Shown here in pieces: positions 1 to 5,136 of a DNA stretch of 22,553 bases. The position numbers were made by a program, and so were the translations under genes. The notes below the pieces were generated by a model, which saw only the letters and a program-made list of their open reading frames with translations, made no database searches and had not been told where the DNA came from. How positions within the stretch are numbered: the stretch's first letter is position 1; each line of letters opens with the position of its first letter. This DNA is from a virus, in the IMG/VR virus record IMGVR_UViG_3300046007_006030, positions 1-22,553 of that record. One strand, written 5' to 3'.

Positions 1-23
1 AGGAGAGTAGATATAACAACCTA

Positions 24-43
24 GCCCACCCCGAAGGGTGGGC
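24..43. terminator. GC-rich hairpin downstream of the first minus-strand gene
   Basis: An 8-bp perfect stem (GCCCACCC / GGGTGGGC) with a CGAA tetraloop lies about 40 nt past the stop codon of the minus-strand gene ending at 83. No T-run follows on either strand, so it may be an RNA 3' end or stabilising hairpin rather than a classical intrinsic terminator. Confidence 0.5.
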
Positions 44-82
44 AGGGACGAATCCTCTTCGGTTGTTTCGAGCACCACCTCG

Positions 83-349
83 TTAGATCGGTTGCACTTG
101 GTTAGCACGGAGTTCTATGCCCACCATGAGCGCATTCAGATAATTGTTCATTTCACGCTTGCTCACAAATCCGGGTGAAATTGAGCGGACACCACGAACC
201 GAATAGTCATCACCAACGGATGCAACCTGCTGCAACTGGAAACCGCCGTAGGCTTGCTGAAGACTTAACTTGTTTGCTGGCGTAGTCTGCAAGATGGCAT
301 TGATGTTGTCGACTTGCGCTATCAGCAAAGACTTGTGAATGTAGTTCAT
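83..349 (-). CDS. hypothetical small phage protein (88 aa)
   Basis: I do not recognise a family. The 88-residue protein has no obvious membrane segment or cysteine motif. The ATG at 349 is chosen because a TTGACA-17-TACAAT promoter lies immediately upstream, with only 6 nt between the -10 box and the ATG. Transcription would then begin at or next to the start codon, and I see no Shine-Dalgarno. It is the last gene of a minus-strand run (688-1095, 365-601, 83-349) in which each gene has its own promoter. The relatively high GC content matches its neighbours but not the rest of the window. Likely an early accessory gene. Confidence 0.7.
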   Translation of the reverse strand: MNYIHKSLLIAQVDNINAILQTTPANKLSLQQAYGGFQLQQVASVGDDYSVRGVRSISPGFVSKREMNNYLNALMVGIELRANQVQPI

Positions 350-355
350 GTTCGT

Positions 356-384
356 ATTGTACCTTTACTTGGTGAGGTTGTCAA
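356..384 (-). promoter_or_regulatory. sigma70-type promoter, 6 nt from ATG
   Basis: On the minus strand TTGACA (384-379) and TACAAT (361-356) are separated by 17 nt. The -10 box ends 6 nt before the ATG at 349, so the predicted start site falls on the start codon. The -35 box lies inside the 3' end of the upstream gene (365-601). Confidence 0.7.
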
Positions 385-601
385 GTTTGGTTTCAAGAAA
401 CAATAACACTTGATACGCTTGTTCCGCTTCGCGTTGAAAGTCTGAACCATTCTTACCACGGGTAATGTACCCCTTCAGTTCCAACATCGTATCCACCTTA
501 CTGCGAAAGATCATGTCCTGGAGCAAGACGATTTCTTTGGAGTTCAGTTCAAGCGTCCGAGTTGTCTTTCGGATGCGGGGAATTTCAAGAGTGGTGGTCA
601 T
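365..601 (-). CDS. hypothetical small phage protein (78 aa), helical
   Basis: The 78-residue product is rich in Leu, Glu and Lys and probably mostly alpha-helical. Its second half (QREAEQAYQVLLFLETKL) looks amphipathic. I cannot assign a family. The start at 601 is supported by a TTGCAG-16-TACAAT promoter whose -10 lies 6 nt upstream of the ATG, the same arrangement as its neighbours. The 3' end overlaps the -35 region of the next gene's promoter, so the two genes are packed tightly but promoted separately. Confidence 0.7.
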   Translation of the reverse strand: MTTTLEIPRIRKTTRTLELNSKEIVLLQDMIFRSKVDTMLELKGYITRGKNGSDFQREAEQAYQVLLFLETKLDNLTK

Positions 602-607
602 GGAAGT

Positions 608-635
608 ATTGTACCTTACTTTGTCGTGACTGCAA
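608..635 (-). promoter_or_regulatory. repeated sigma70-type promoter (copy 1)
   Basis: Minus strand TTGCAG (635-630), 16-nt spacer, TACAAT (613-608), then 6 nt to the ATG at 601. The -35 box and the start of the spacer (TTTGCAGTCACGACAAAGTA) are nearly identical to the promoters at 1102-1129 and 1176-1203. Confidence 0.72.
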
Positions 636-641
636 ACGGGG

Positions 642-674
642 GGGACTGGAAATTATTCATTTCTTTCCAGTCCC
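642..674. terminator. 11-bp stem hairpin between two minus-strand genes
   Basis: GGGACTGGAAA (642-652) pairs perfectly with TTTCCAGTCCC (664-674) around an 11-nt loop. It lies just after the stop of the gene ending at 688 and just upstream of the next promoter, where a terminator is expected. There is no clear U-tract. Confidence 0.6.
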
Positions 675-687
675 TCCCTTCCAGGGG

Positions 688-1095
688 TTAGATGGTTACG
701 GTGCGGGTTCCGACTGGTCGCCGTGCTACTTGGTTCACTCGTGAATCGCATCCGTCAATGGCGTTAGCAGCGGCAAGCAATGTGTATGCCATCTTGCGCA
801 TCTCATCCGCAGTGTGAATGCACTCGCAAAGTTTATCGGTGTAGATATCCCGAGTGATGACATTAGCATATGCGTTTCGCATATGAGCCGGAATCATGAT
901 ACGCAAGCCACCTACGCGAAGGTCTGCAACCCAACCCCAAGTGCCATTGCATTCAATGCGGGTGTAGTTGCTACGGTTGCGGAGTGTGAACTCCTCAACT
1001 ACTTCGGTGCGTGCAGCGGAGCGAGTGAGTTCGGCTGAGCGTGAGGTTGAATCGAAGAGGGATCGGACGGATGGGAAGGTGGTGTTCTGTTCCAT
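688..1095 (-). CDS. hypothetical phage protein (135 aa)
   Basis: No recognised family. The reading frame is open further upstream to 1140, but the ATG at 1095 (MEQNTTF) is preferred. A TTGCAG-16-TACAAT promoter ends 6 nt before it, and any longer form would begin upstream of that promoter. The body is rich in Arg and Thr with three Cys residues and is probably a soluble cytoplasmic protein. It is transcribed away from the plus-strand gene at 1210, with two nearly identical promoters between them. Confidence 0.65.
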   Translation of the reverse strand: MEQNTTFPSVRSLFDSTSRSAELTRSAARTEVVEEFTLRNRSNYTRIECNGTWGWVADLRVGGLRIMIPAHMRNAYANVITRDIYTDKLCECIHTADEMRKMAYTLLAAANAIDGCDSRVNQVARRPVGTRTVTI

Positions 1096-1101
1096 GTCGG
1101 T

Positions 1102-1129
1102 ATTGTACTCGATATTGTTGTGACTGCAA
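1102..1129 (-). promoter_or_regulatory. repeated sigma70-type promoter (copy 2)
   Basis: Minus strand TTGCAG (1129-1124), 16-nt spacer, TACAAT (1107-1102), then the 6 nt ACCGAC before the ATG at 1095. These 6 nt and the -10 box are identical to those of the divergent promoter at 1176-1203. Confidence 0.75.
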
Positions 1130-1175
1130 AGGGGGAGCACAAATAAAGTTTATTTAATTTGTTGGTGAAGCATGC

Positions 1176-1203
1176 CTGCAGTCACGACAAAGTATCGTAC
1201 AAT
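1176..1203 (+). promoter_or_regulatory. repeated sigma70-type promoter (copy 3)
   Basis: CTGCAG (1176-1181), 16-nt spacer, TACAAT (1198-1203), then ACCGAC and the ATG at 1210. This is the plus-strand, inverted counterpart of the copies at 608-635 and 1102-1129. Confidence 0.72.
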
Positions 1204-1209
1204 ACCGAC

Positions 1210-1389
1210 ATGGCAAAGAACACCACCACCGTCAATCACTCAGACCTACCCTGCACCTGCACGAGCATGGATCAATATGTAGATGGCTTGTGCCCCGGAT
1301 GTATCGAAGCCGCAGACCGCGATGCGGATCTAAAGGAACACTTGGACGAAGAGAATGCATTCTTGAACACCCTGCGCTGCAACAAGTAA
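1210..1389 (+). CDS. small Cys-rich hypothetical protein (59 aa)
   Basis: A 59-residue acidic protein with CTC near residue 15 and CPGC near residue 28, plus one Cys close to the C-terminus. The CxC plus CxxC arrangement could bind a zinc ion; this is inference. I do not recognise a family. An upstream ATG at 1159 exists in frame, but it lies before the promoter, and the ATG at 1210 sits 6 nt after a TACAAT -10 box, so 1210 is preferred. A strong terminator follows at 1428. Confidence 0.65.
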   Translation: MAKNTTTVNHSDLPCTCTSMDQYVDGLCPGCIEAADRDADLKEHLDEENAFLNTLRCNK

Positions 1390-1427
1390 AGGGGAGCATA
1401 TAACCCTCGAGGGAGGGTAAGGGCAGA

Positions 1428-1455
1428 CAGAGCACCCGCAAGGGTGCTCTGTTGT
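1428..1455 (+). terminator. intrinsic terminator of the 1210 gene
   Basis: CAGAGCACCC (1428-1437) pairs perfectly with GGGTGCTCTG (1442-1451) around a GCAA tetraloop, followed by TTGTTTATT. This marks the end of the GC-richer block. Confidence 0.85.
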
Positions 1456-1600
1456 TTATTAAATAAATAAATTTATAAAAATTTATTTGATTTCAATTTA
1501 AATTGAACTCGAAATCATCATGTCCGAGTAGTAATTTGGGTCCCATCTTTCCAGCCCTTATCGGACGGGCTAGCGCGGAGAACTCACACACTCAAATATT

Positions 1601-1708
1601 CTCAAATATTCTCATATGCCATAAAAATTTCGGAGCGCATCAAGTCCTCAAAAGGTGCACACCCCCATACCTCAAAATACACGATATGCCATAAAAAATT
1701 CTGGGCCC
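1601..1708. repeat. degenerate 38-bp direct repeat, period 70
   Basis: The segment from 1601 and the segment from 1671 both start with CTCAAA, share ATATGCCATAAAAA at 1614 and 1684, and continue with similar GC-containing tails. They lie between two transcription units. Confidence 0.5.
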
Positions 1709-1749
1709 CAAAGAGACCTAGAAAGTTTATTCAAAAATTTTAAAGAATT

Positions 1750-2310
1750 TTAGATAGGGTAATTTGAATCTGCTGGACTAGTACCAAAGTGTGGATAAGG
1801 ATCTATTGGAAATGGAATAGTAGTATCATCAATACCATGATTGGGCCAAGGATTAGGTATTCTAGGTATTCTTCGAATAGGTAGATGCCAACCTTTGTTT
1901 GGTCTGGAACGATCCCATTGATCACCAATACCATTTGGAGCTAAATTTTGTAGTCCTTGCCAAGTTTCCCACCAAAGATGTACCTGAGTAGGGTCACCAT
2001 TATTAACCAAAAAACTAAGCCAGAAATACCACATTTCATCTAACCAACGAAACCATTCTTCAGGATCATTACCGGTAGGTTGTGGTGGTGGTCCGCCTGG
2101 ATTTGAAGTTGGTTTTTGTGTTGGTTGTGTTGGAGATTGTGGAGATGGACTTTGCCAATGACCATCTGGTGTTTTAAATGGTTGTTCGTATCCAGGTTCG
2201 TTCTGTGGTGCAGGATTAGCATCTGATTCATTCAACATTCTTTTCATGTTGTTAATTTGCTCTTGTAACTGTTCGCACTTGTGTTTATAAAAATTGGTTA
2301 AATGATCCAT
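1750..2310 (-). CDS. tagged Pro/Trp-rich late protein, paralog A (186 aa)
   Basis: Residues 1-28 form a short amphipathic helix (MDHLTNFYKHKCEQLQEQ...) shared almost exactly with the genes at 2420-3076 and 3146-3553 and more loosely with 5137-5736. The helix ends in MLNE|SDA. Next comes a low-complexity Pro/Gln-rich linker, then a Trp-rich block containing PTGNDPEEWFRWLDEMW that is also present in the 2420 gene. The C-terminus is again Pro-rich. A T4 late box (TATAAATA) lies 5 nt before the ATG, so this is a late gene, probably a virion component. L-x-E at the helix end resembles cleavage sites of the T4 prohead protease gp21, suggesting delivery into the capsid; this is inference. No enzymatic motif is visible. 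Confidence 0.75.
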   Translation of the reverse strand: MDHLTNFYKHKCEQLQEQINNMKRMLNESDANPAPQNEPGYEQPFKTPDGHWQSPSPQSPTQPTQKPTSNPGGPPPQPTGNDPEEWFRWLDEMWYFWLSFLVNNGDPTQVHLWWETWQGLQNLAPNGIGDQWDRSRPNKGWHLPIRRIPRIPNPWPNHGIDDTTIPFPIDPYPHFGTSPADSNYPI

Positions 2311-2315
2311 GGAGT

Positions 2316-2323
2316 TATTTATA
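2316..2323 (-). promoter_or_regulatory. T4-type late promoter box, 5 nt from ATG
   Basis: Exact TATAAATA on the minus strand, followed by ACTCC and the ATG at 2310. In T4, transcription starts about 6 nt after this box, which would be the A of the start codon. Confidence 0.8.
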
Positions 2324-2328
2324 AAAAA

Positions 2329-2353
2329 ACTCTGGATCTTTAAAATCCAGAGT
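2329..2353 (-). terminator. terminator between paralogs A and B
   Basis: ACTCTGGAT and ATCCAGAGT form a perfect 9-bp stem around a 7-nt loop. On the minus strand it is followed directly by a run of T and then by the late promoter of the next gene. The same stem occurs at 3097-3121. Confidence 0.85.
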
Positions 2354-2419
2354 CTTTGTGAAAAATTAATTTTATATTATATTTTTTATCTGATAAGTCA
2401 ATACTAGTTGGGTTTTTTA

Positions 2420-3076
2420 TTACGATCCATAGTTGGGGAGTGTAGGTGGTTTTTGTCTTGGTCTCGAATAAGGTCGGTCATATGGCCATGTTGGATAGCT
2501 CTCTGGGTCATTAGGCGCAGCCCAATCCGGAAGCGGAGACATAGGTTGTGTTGGATCGCCTACTTGCGGTTTACGTGGAATTGGTATTACAGGTGTGTTG
2601 TTGGGCTTAGGGTTAAATGGAATATTTGGTGGCCCATTAGGATTTGCAGGTTGACTTTCCCAATTCCACTCACTACCACCTGGAGCTAGTTTTTGAATAT
2701 CTCTCCAAATTTTCCACCAATATCCACTATTAGTATTAGGAGAAGTCATATTATATGGATACTTGTTAATATACCATTGCCACATACGATCTAACCAATT
2801 ATTCCATTCTACGGGATCATTACCTGTAGGTGGTTGTGGTGCATCGCTAAAATCATATGGTGATGGTGGACCATGCTGATCACTTCCAGGAAATCCTGTT
2901 GGAATACCATAATTTGGACTACGTGGACCTACTAGATCCCATTCAGTAGGCATTTGTATTGGTGTCAACCCTCCATCAGGAGGAGCATTAACTTCACTTA
3001 ACATTTTTTTAATGTTGTTAATTTGCTCTTGAAGCTGTTCACACTTGTGTTTGTAAAGGTTTGTTAAATGATTCAT
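2420..3076 (-). CDS. tagged Pro/Trp-rich late protein, paralog B (218 aa)
   Basis: Closest relative of the gene at 1750-2310. It has the same N-terminal helix (MNHLTNLYKHKCEQ) ending MLSE|VNA and a Pro/Gly-rich linker. The Trp-rich block PPTGNDPVEWNNWLDRMW is at about residues 79-96, followed by a WWKIWRDIQKLAPGG segment that parallels WWETWQGLQNLAPNG in paralog A. The C-terminal third is Pro-rich and probably disordered. A late box lies 5 nt before the ATG and terminators lie on both sides, so it is a self-contained transcription unit. No known domain is recognised. Late timing and the shared tag argue for a virion-associated role. Confidence 0.75.
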   Translation of the reverse strand: MNHLTNLYKHKCEQLQEQINNIKKMLSEVNAPPDGGLTPIQMPTEWDLVGPRSPNYGIPTGFPGSDQHGPPSPYDFSDAPQPPTGNDPVEWNNWLDRMWQWYINKYPYNMTSPNTNSGYWWKIWRDIQKLAPGGSEWNWESQPANPNGPPNIPFNPKPNNTPVIPIPRKPQVGDPTQPMSPLPDWAAPNDPESYPTWPYDRPYSRPRQKPPTLPNYGS

Positions 3077-3081
3077 AAAAG

Positions 3082-3089
3082 TATTTATA
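3082..3089 (-). promoter_or_regulatory. T4-type late promoter box, 5 nt from ATG
   Basis: Exact TATAAATA on the minus strand, then CTTTT and the ATG at 3076. It directly abuts the T-run of the terminator at 3097-3121. Confidence 0.8.
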
Positions 3090-3096
3090 TAAAAAA

Positions 3097-3121
3097 ACTC
3101 TGGATTTTAAAGATCCAGAGT
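3097..3121 (-). terminator. terminator between paralogs B and C
   Basis: Perfect 9-bp stem ACTCTGGAT / ATCCAGAGT with a 7-nt loop and a T-run on the minus strand. It has the same arms and similar flanks (CTTTGTGAAAAATT on the plus strand) as the hairpin at 2329-2353, consistent with duplication of the whole gene cassette. Confidence 0.85.
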
Positions 3122-3145
3122 CTTTGTGAAAAATTTTAAATTACT

Positions 3146-3553
3146 TTAATTGGTATTAGATATTTCCCATTGTTCCCAAGATGGTGAACCGAAAGGATGT
3201 GGGTTATTGTAGTGCCAGTTTCCAGGTTGTCGAACCCATTTTTCCCATCCTTGTGATCCAATTTCATATGGACATTTTGGTGGCTCTTGACCAGCAGGAG
3301 CAGGTCTAGGTGTACCTTTTGGATTACGTGCAGGAGGTGCTGGTGTAGGACGTGGGGCTGGTGGTGCTACGTAAACAGGTGGTCTCAGTGGATATGGACT
3401 TTGGTAATGTCCATCTGGTGTTTGAAATGGTGGAGCATATCCAGGAGGATTCTGTGGTATTGCATCAGATTCACTCAACATCTTTGTAAGGTTATTGATT
3501 TGCTCTTGAAGTTGTTCGCACTTGTGTTTGTAAAGGTTAGTTAAATGATTCAT
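3146..3553 (-). CDS. tagged Pro-rich late protein, paralog C (135 aa)
   Basis: The frame stays open to 3775, but the ATG at 3553 restores the family N-terminus (MNHLTNLYKHKCEQ) and lies 5 nt after a late box, so it is used here. The helix ends MLSE|SDA. A short segment (PGYAPPFQTPDGHYQSP) matches paralog A almost word for word, followed by a strongly Pro/Ala-rich linker. The C-terminal segment has several Trp residues but lacks the PTGNDP block. It shares a palindromic promoter with the divergent gene at 3579. No known function. Confidence 0.72.
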   Translation of the reverse strand: MNHLTNLYKHKCEQLQEQINNLTKMLSESDAIPQNPPGYAPPFQTPDGHYQSPYPLRPPVYVAPPAPRPTPAPPARNPKGTPRPAPAGQEPPKCPYEIGSQGWEKWVRQPGNWHYNNPHPFGSPSWEQWEISNTN

Positions 3554-3558
3554 AAAAG

Positions 3559-3570
3559 TATTTATAAATA
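3559..3570. promoter_or_regulatory. palindromic two-way late promoter
   Basis: TATTTATAAATA is a perfect palindrome and reads as TATAAATA on both strands. On the minus strand the box is 5 nt from the ATG at 3553. On the plus strand it is 8 nt from the ATG at 3579. Confidence 0.78.
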
Positions 3571-3578
3571 TTGTACTT

Positions 3579-4322
3579 ATGAAAACCTTTAAAACTTTTC
3601 TTTTTGAAGAAATGACATCAAATAATGTGTCAATTTCGAATAGTGCTCCACAAATTCCAGATACTTCAAAAAATTTGAATTTTAATTCACCCACAGGTGT
3701 TTCAAATACTGCAATGAACACTGTTGGGAAAGTAAATACAAAAAAACCGAATAATAAACGTTCAGACGATGACAATAATGGAGATGACGAAGATTTTGAT
3801 GGATGGCTAAGAAATAACCCAATGCCAGATCCAAGTGACCCGTTATATGACTCAGATGGTGATGGAATGGTAGATCCAGATAAAAGAGAGGCATATGAGG
3901 ATGCATGGAAATCGTGGAGAGATAATCTTCTCGACTGGATGTTAAATCGTAATATGAATAACCCACCGAGATTCCCAGAAGATGATGAGCCATATTTCCC
4001 TGGAGAATATGGGGGACAGTTTGATCACTGGAATCGTGAAATAGACATTTTATCTGATGAAAGATATAGACAACCAGGAGATCCTCCATTAAACCTACCA
4101 CCAGATATGTCCAAAGAAGATTATGAAATGTGGAAAAAATTATTAAGAATTAAAGGTTCAGAAGCCAGAGACATTTTTGATTGGATCTGGAGATATTATC
4201 GAGCAGGACAACCAGGATTTCCAGGTGTTACTTCACCAATAGACCCTGATGGTTACGCTGATCCACTTTTTCCAAATTCACCATCAAGAACACCTCGAAG
4301 ACCTGGTGAATATCAGGCATAA
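3579..4322 (+). CDS. late Asp/Trp-rich protein with capsid-targeting-like N-terminus (247 aa)
   Basis: The N-terminus MKTFKTFLFEEMTS resembles the capsid targeting sequence of T4 internal head proteins (MKTYQEFIAEA), with LFE|E a plausible prohead-protease site. A Ser/Asn-rich segment follows, then an acidic stretch (residues 62-75). A Ca2+-loop-like motif DSDGDGMVDPDKRE lies at 91-104, followed by a Trp/Pro-rich body with repeated acidic Trp-containing segments (DAWKSWRDNLLDW, YEMWKKLLR, FDWIWRYY). The late box overlaps that of the divergent paralog C. No known domain covers the body. Probably a packaged or virion protein. The calcium loop is short of a full EF-hand and closer to the thrombospondin type-3 pattern. 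Confidence 0.7.
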   Translation: MKTFKTFLFEEMTSNNVSISNSAPQIPDTSKNLNFNSPTGVSNTAMNTVGKVNTKKPNNKRSDDDNNGDDEDFDGWLRNNPMPDPSDPLYDSDGDGMVDPDKREAYEDAWKSWRDNLLDWMLNRNMNNPPRFPEDDEPYFPGEYGGQFDHWNREIDILSDERYRQPGDPPLNLPPDMSKEDYEMWKKLLRIKGSEARDIFDWIWRYYRAGQPGFPGVTSPIDPDGYADPLFPNSPSRTPRRPGEYQA

Positions 4323-4352
4323 ACCTTAACTAAATAGATGTAAGGAGATACT

Positions 4353-4511
4353 ATGCTAGTAAAAATTAAAAAGTTTGTTAAGAGTGTGCCACTTATGGGT
4401 TGGGTTGTCGTTGGAGTAGTTCTTGCTGCTCTTGTTATCTTTAAGGTCTCGGAAGCCAAGGGTCATCCTGGGTATCCTAAAGAGGCTCCCGTAGTTGCTC
4501 CTGCCAAGTAA
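4353..4511 (+). CDS. small single-pass membrane protein (52 aa)
   Basis: A short gene with a good Shine-Dalgarno (AAGGAG at 4342-4347, 5 nt before the ATG). The product starts with a basic segment (MLVKIKKFVK), then one hydrophobic helix at about residues 13-31 (LMGWVVVGVVLAALVIF), then a short Pro/Ala-rich tail ending APAK. This suggests an inner-membrane peptide with a cytoplasmic N-terminus. It could be a lysis accessory or host-membrane factor, but nothing specific identifies it. It lies 30 nt after the 3579 gene and is followed by two hairpins. Confidence 0.65.
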   Translation: MLVKIKKFVKSVPLMGWVVVGVVLAALVIFKVSEAKGHPGYPKEAPVVAPAK

Positions 4512-4518
4512 TTAGGAT

Positions 4519-4585
4519 GGCTCAGTTGAGCCCTACGATTGGTTATAAGGGGTTCTGATTCATTATCTGAGTCAGAACCCCTTAT
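4519..4585 (+). terminator. tandem hairpins after the small membrane gene
   Basis: A small stem (GGCTCA / TGAGCC at 4519-4532) is followed by a perfect 14-bp stem, ATAAGGGGTTCTGA (4545-4558) with TCAGAACCCCTTAT (4572-4585), around a 13-nt loop. No U-tract follows. It may be a terminator, an mRNA-stabilising end or a structured RNA. Confidence 0.6.
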
Positions 4586-4616
4586 GTATTGTGGGAGGCT
4601 TTAGAAACGAAAAAAA

Positions 4617-4641
4617 ATCTGAATCTTTTTATGATTCAGAT
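4617..4641. terminator. bidirectional intrinsic terminator
   Basis: ATCTGAATC / GATTCAGAT form a 9-bp stem with a 7-nt T-rich loop. Seven A precede it and CTTTATT follows, so it can serve the plus-strand unit ending at 4511 and the minus-strand unit ending at 4681. Confidence 0.8.
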
Positions 4642-4680
4642 CTTTATTCAAAAATTTTAAATTTTGATTAGTTTTTAAAT

Positions 4681-5133
4681 TTAAGATTTGTTGGGTGCGT
4701 ACTGAGGCATACCCATTGGGTAATTTTGAAAATTTTCTGGATAATTTCCTTGTCTCTTACCAAATAGAAATGGATCTAAATTTGGATATTCATGCGCTAA
4801 TTGATATAAAAACAACTGCCATAAGGTCATATCGAGAGTAAAACGTCCTATATCCTCTGGTGTAAGAGACTTTACCCAAGCTATAAATCTTTTATGTAAT
4901 GCTGGAGTTGGACTATTTTCTCTAAATATTCTTTCAACTTCATCCCAATCTACGGGTACACCTGGATCATCATTATCATCATTAGGTCTAGGTGGTCCCT
5001 GCATATCTTCTGGTTTAACAAATGGATATTGGTGTTGATCAAATGCTACAGGTTGAATAAACCTAGTATCAGCAGATAAATCTGCTTCTAATAAAAAATT
5101 TATTTTATGATTTAATTTGTAGTTATGAATCAT
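4681..5133 (-). CDS. late hypothetical protein with capsid-targeting-like N-terminus (150 aa)
   Basis: The N-terminal 17 residues (MIHNYKLNHKINFLLEA) form a basic amphipathic helix ending in LLE|A, which fits the L-x-E rule of T4-type prohead protease sites. An acidic Pro/Asp linker (about 45-62) follows, then a probably folded helical part (62-120) with FIAWVKSLTPEDIGRF and LWQLFLYQLAHEYP. The last 30 residues are rich in Asn, Pro, Gln and Tyr. It follows 5137-5736 with only 3 nt between genes, so the two are probably cotranscribed from the late promoter at 5742. No known domain is recognised. Confidence 0.7.
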   Translation of the reverse strand: MIHNYKLNHKINFLLEADLSADTRFIQPVAFDQHQYPFVKPEDMQGPPRPNDDNDDPGVPVDWDEVERIFRENSPTPALHKRFIAWVKSLTPEDIGRFTLDMTLWQLFLYQLAHEYPNLDPFLFGKRQGNYPENFQNYPMGMPQYAPNKS

Positions 5134-5136
5134 TTT

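Larger units (their letters stand above)
1390..1749. other. non-coding stretch with terminator and degenerate direct repeats
   Basis: No convincing gene is visible here. The stretch holds a terminator (1428-1455), then very AT-rich sequence (about 1455-1505) rich in AAATAAATA-like words, and a pair of degenerate direct repeats about 38 bp long. These begin at 1601 and 1671 (period 70) and share the core ATATGCCATAAAAA. CTCAAATATT is also repeated back to back at 1591-1610. The short frame at 1503-1694 has no ribosome site and an implausible composition. Confidence 0.6.

Noticed and set aside
1503-1694. 63-codon plus-strand open frame
   Set aside because: No ribosome site or promoter, atypical composition, and it spans the direct repeats.
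3554-3775. N-terminal extension of paralog C to 3775
   Set aside because: The extension overlaps the divergent gene and its promoter. The family N-terminus and the late box place the start at 3553.
3682-4101. 139-codon open frame on the minus strand
   Set aside because: It lies wholly inside the 3579-4322 gene, has no ribosome site, and its His/Leu/Tyr-rich composition is typical of a shadow frame.
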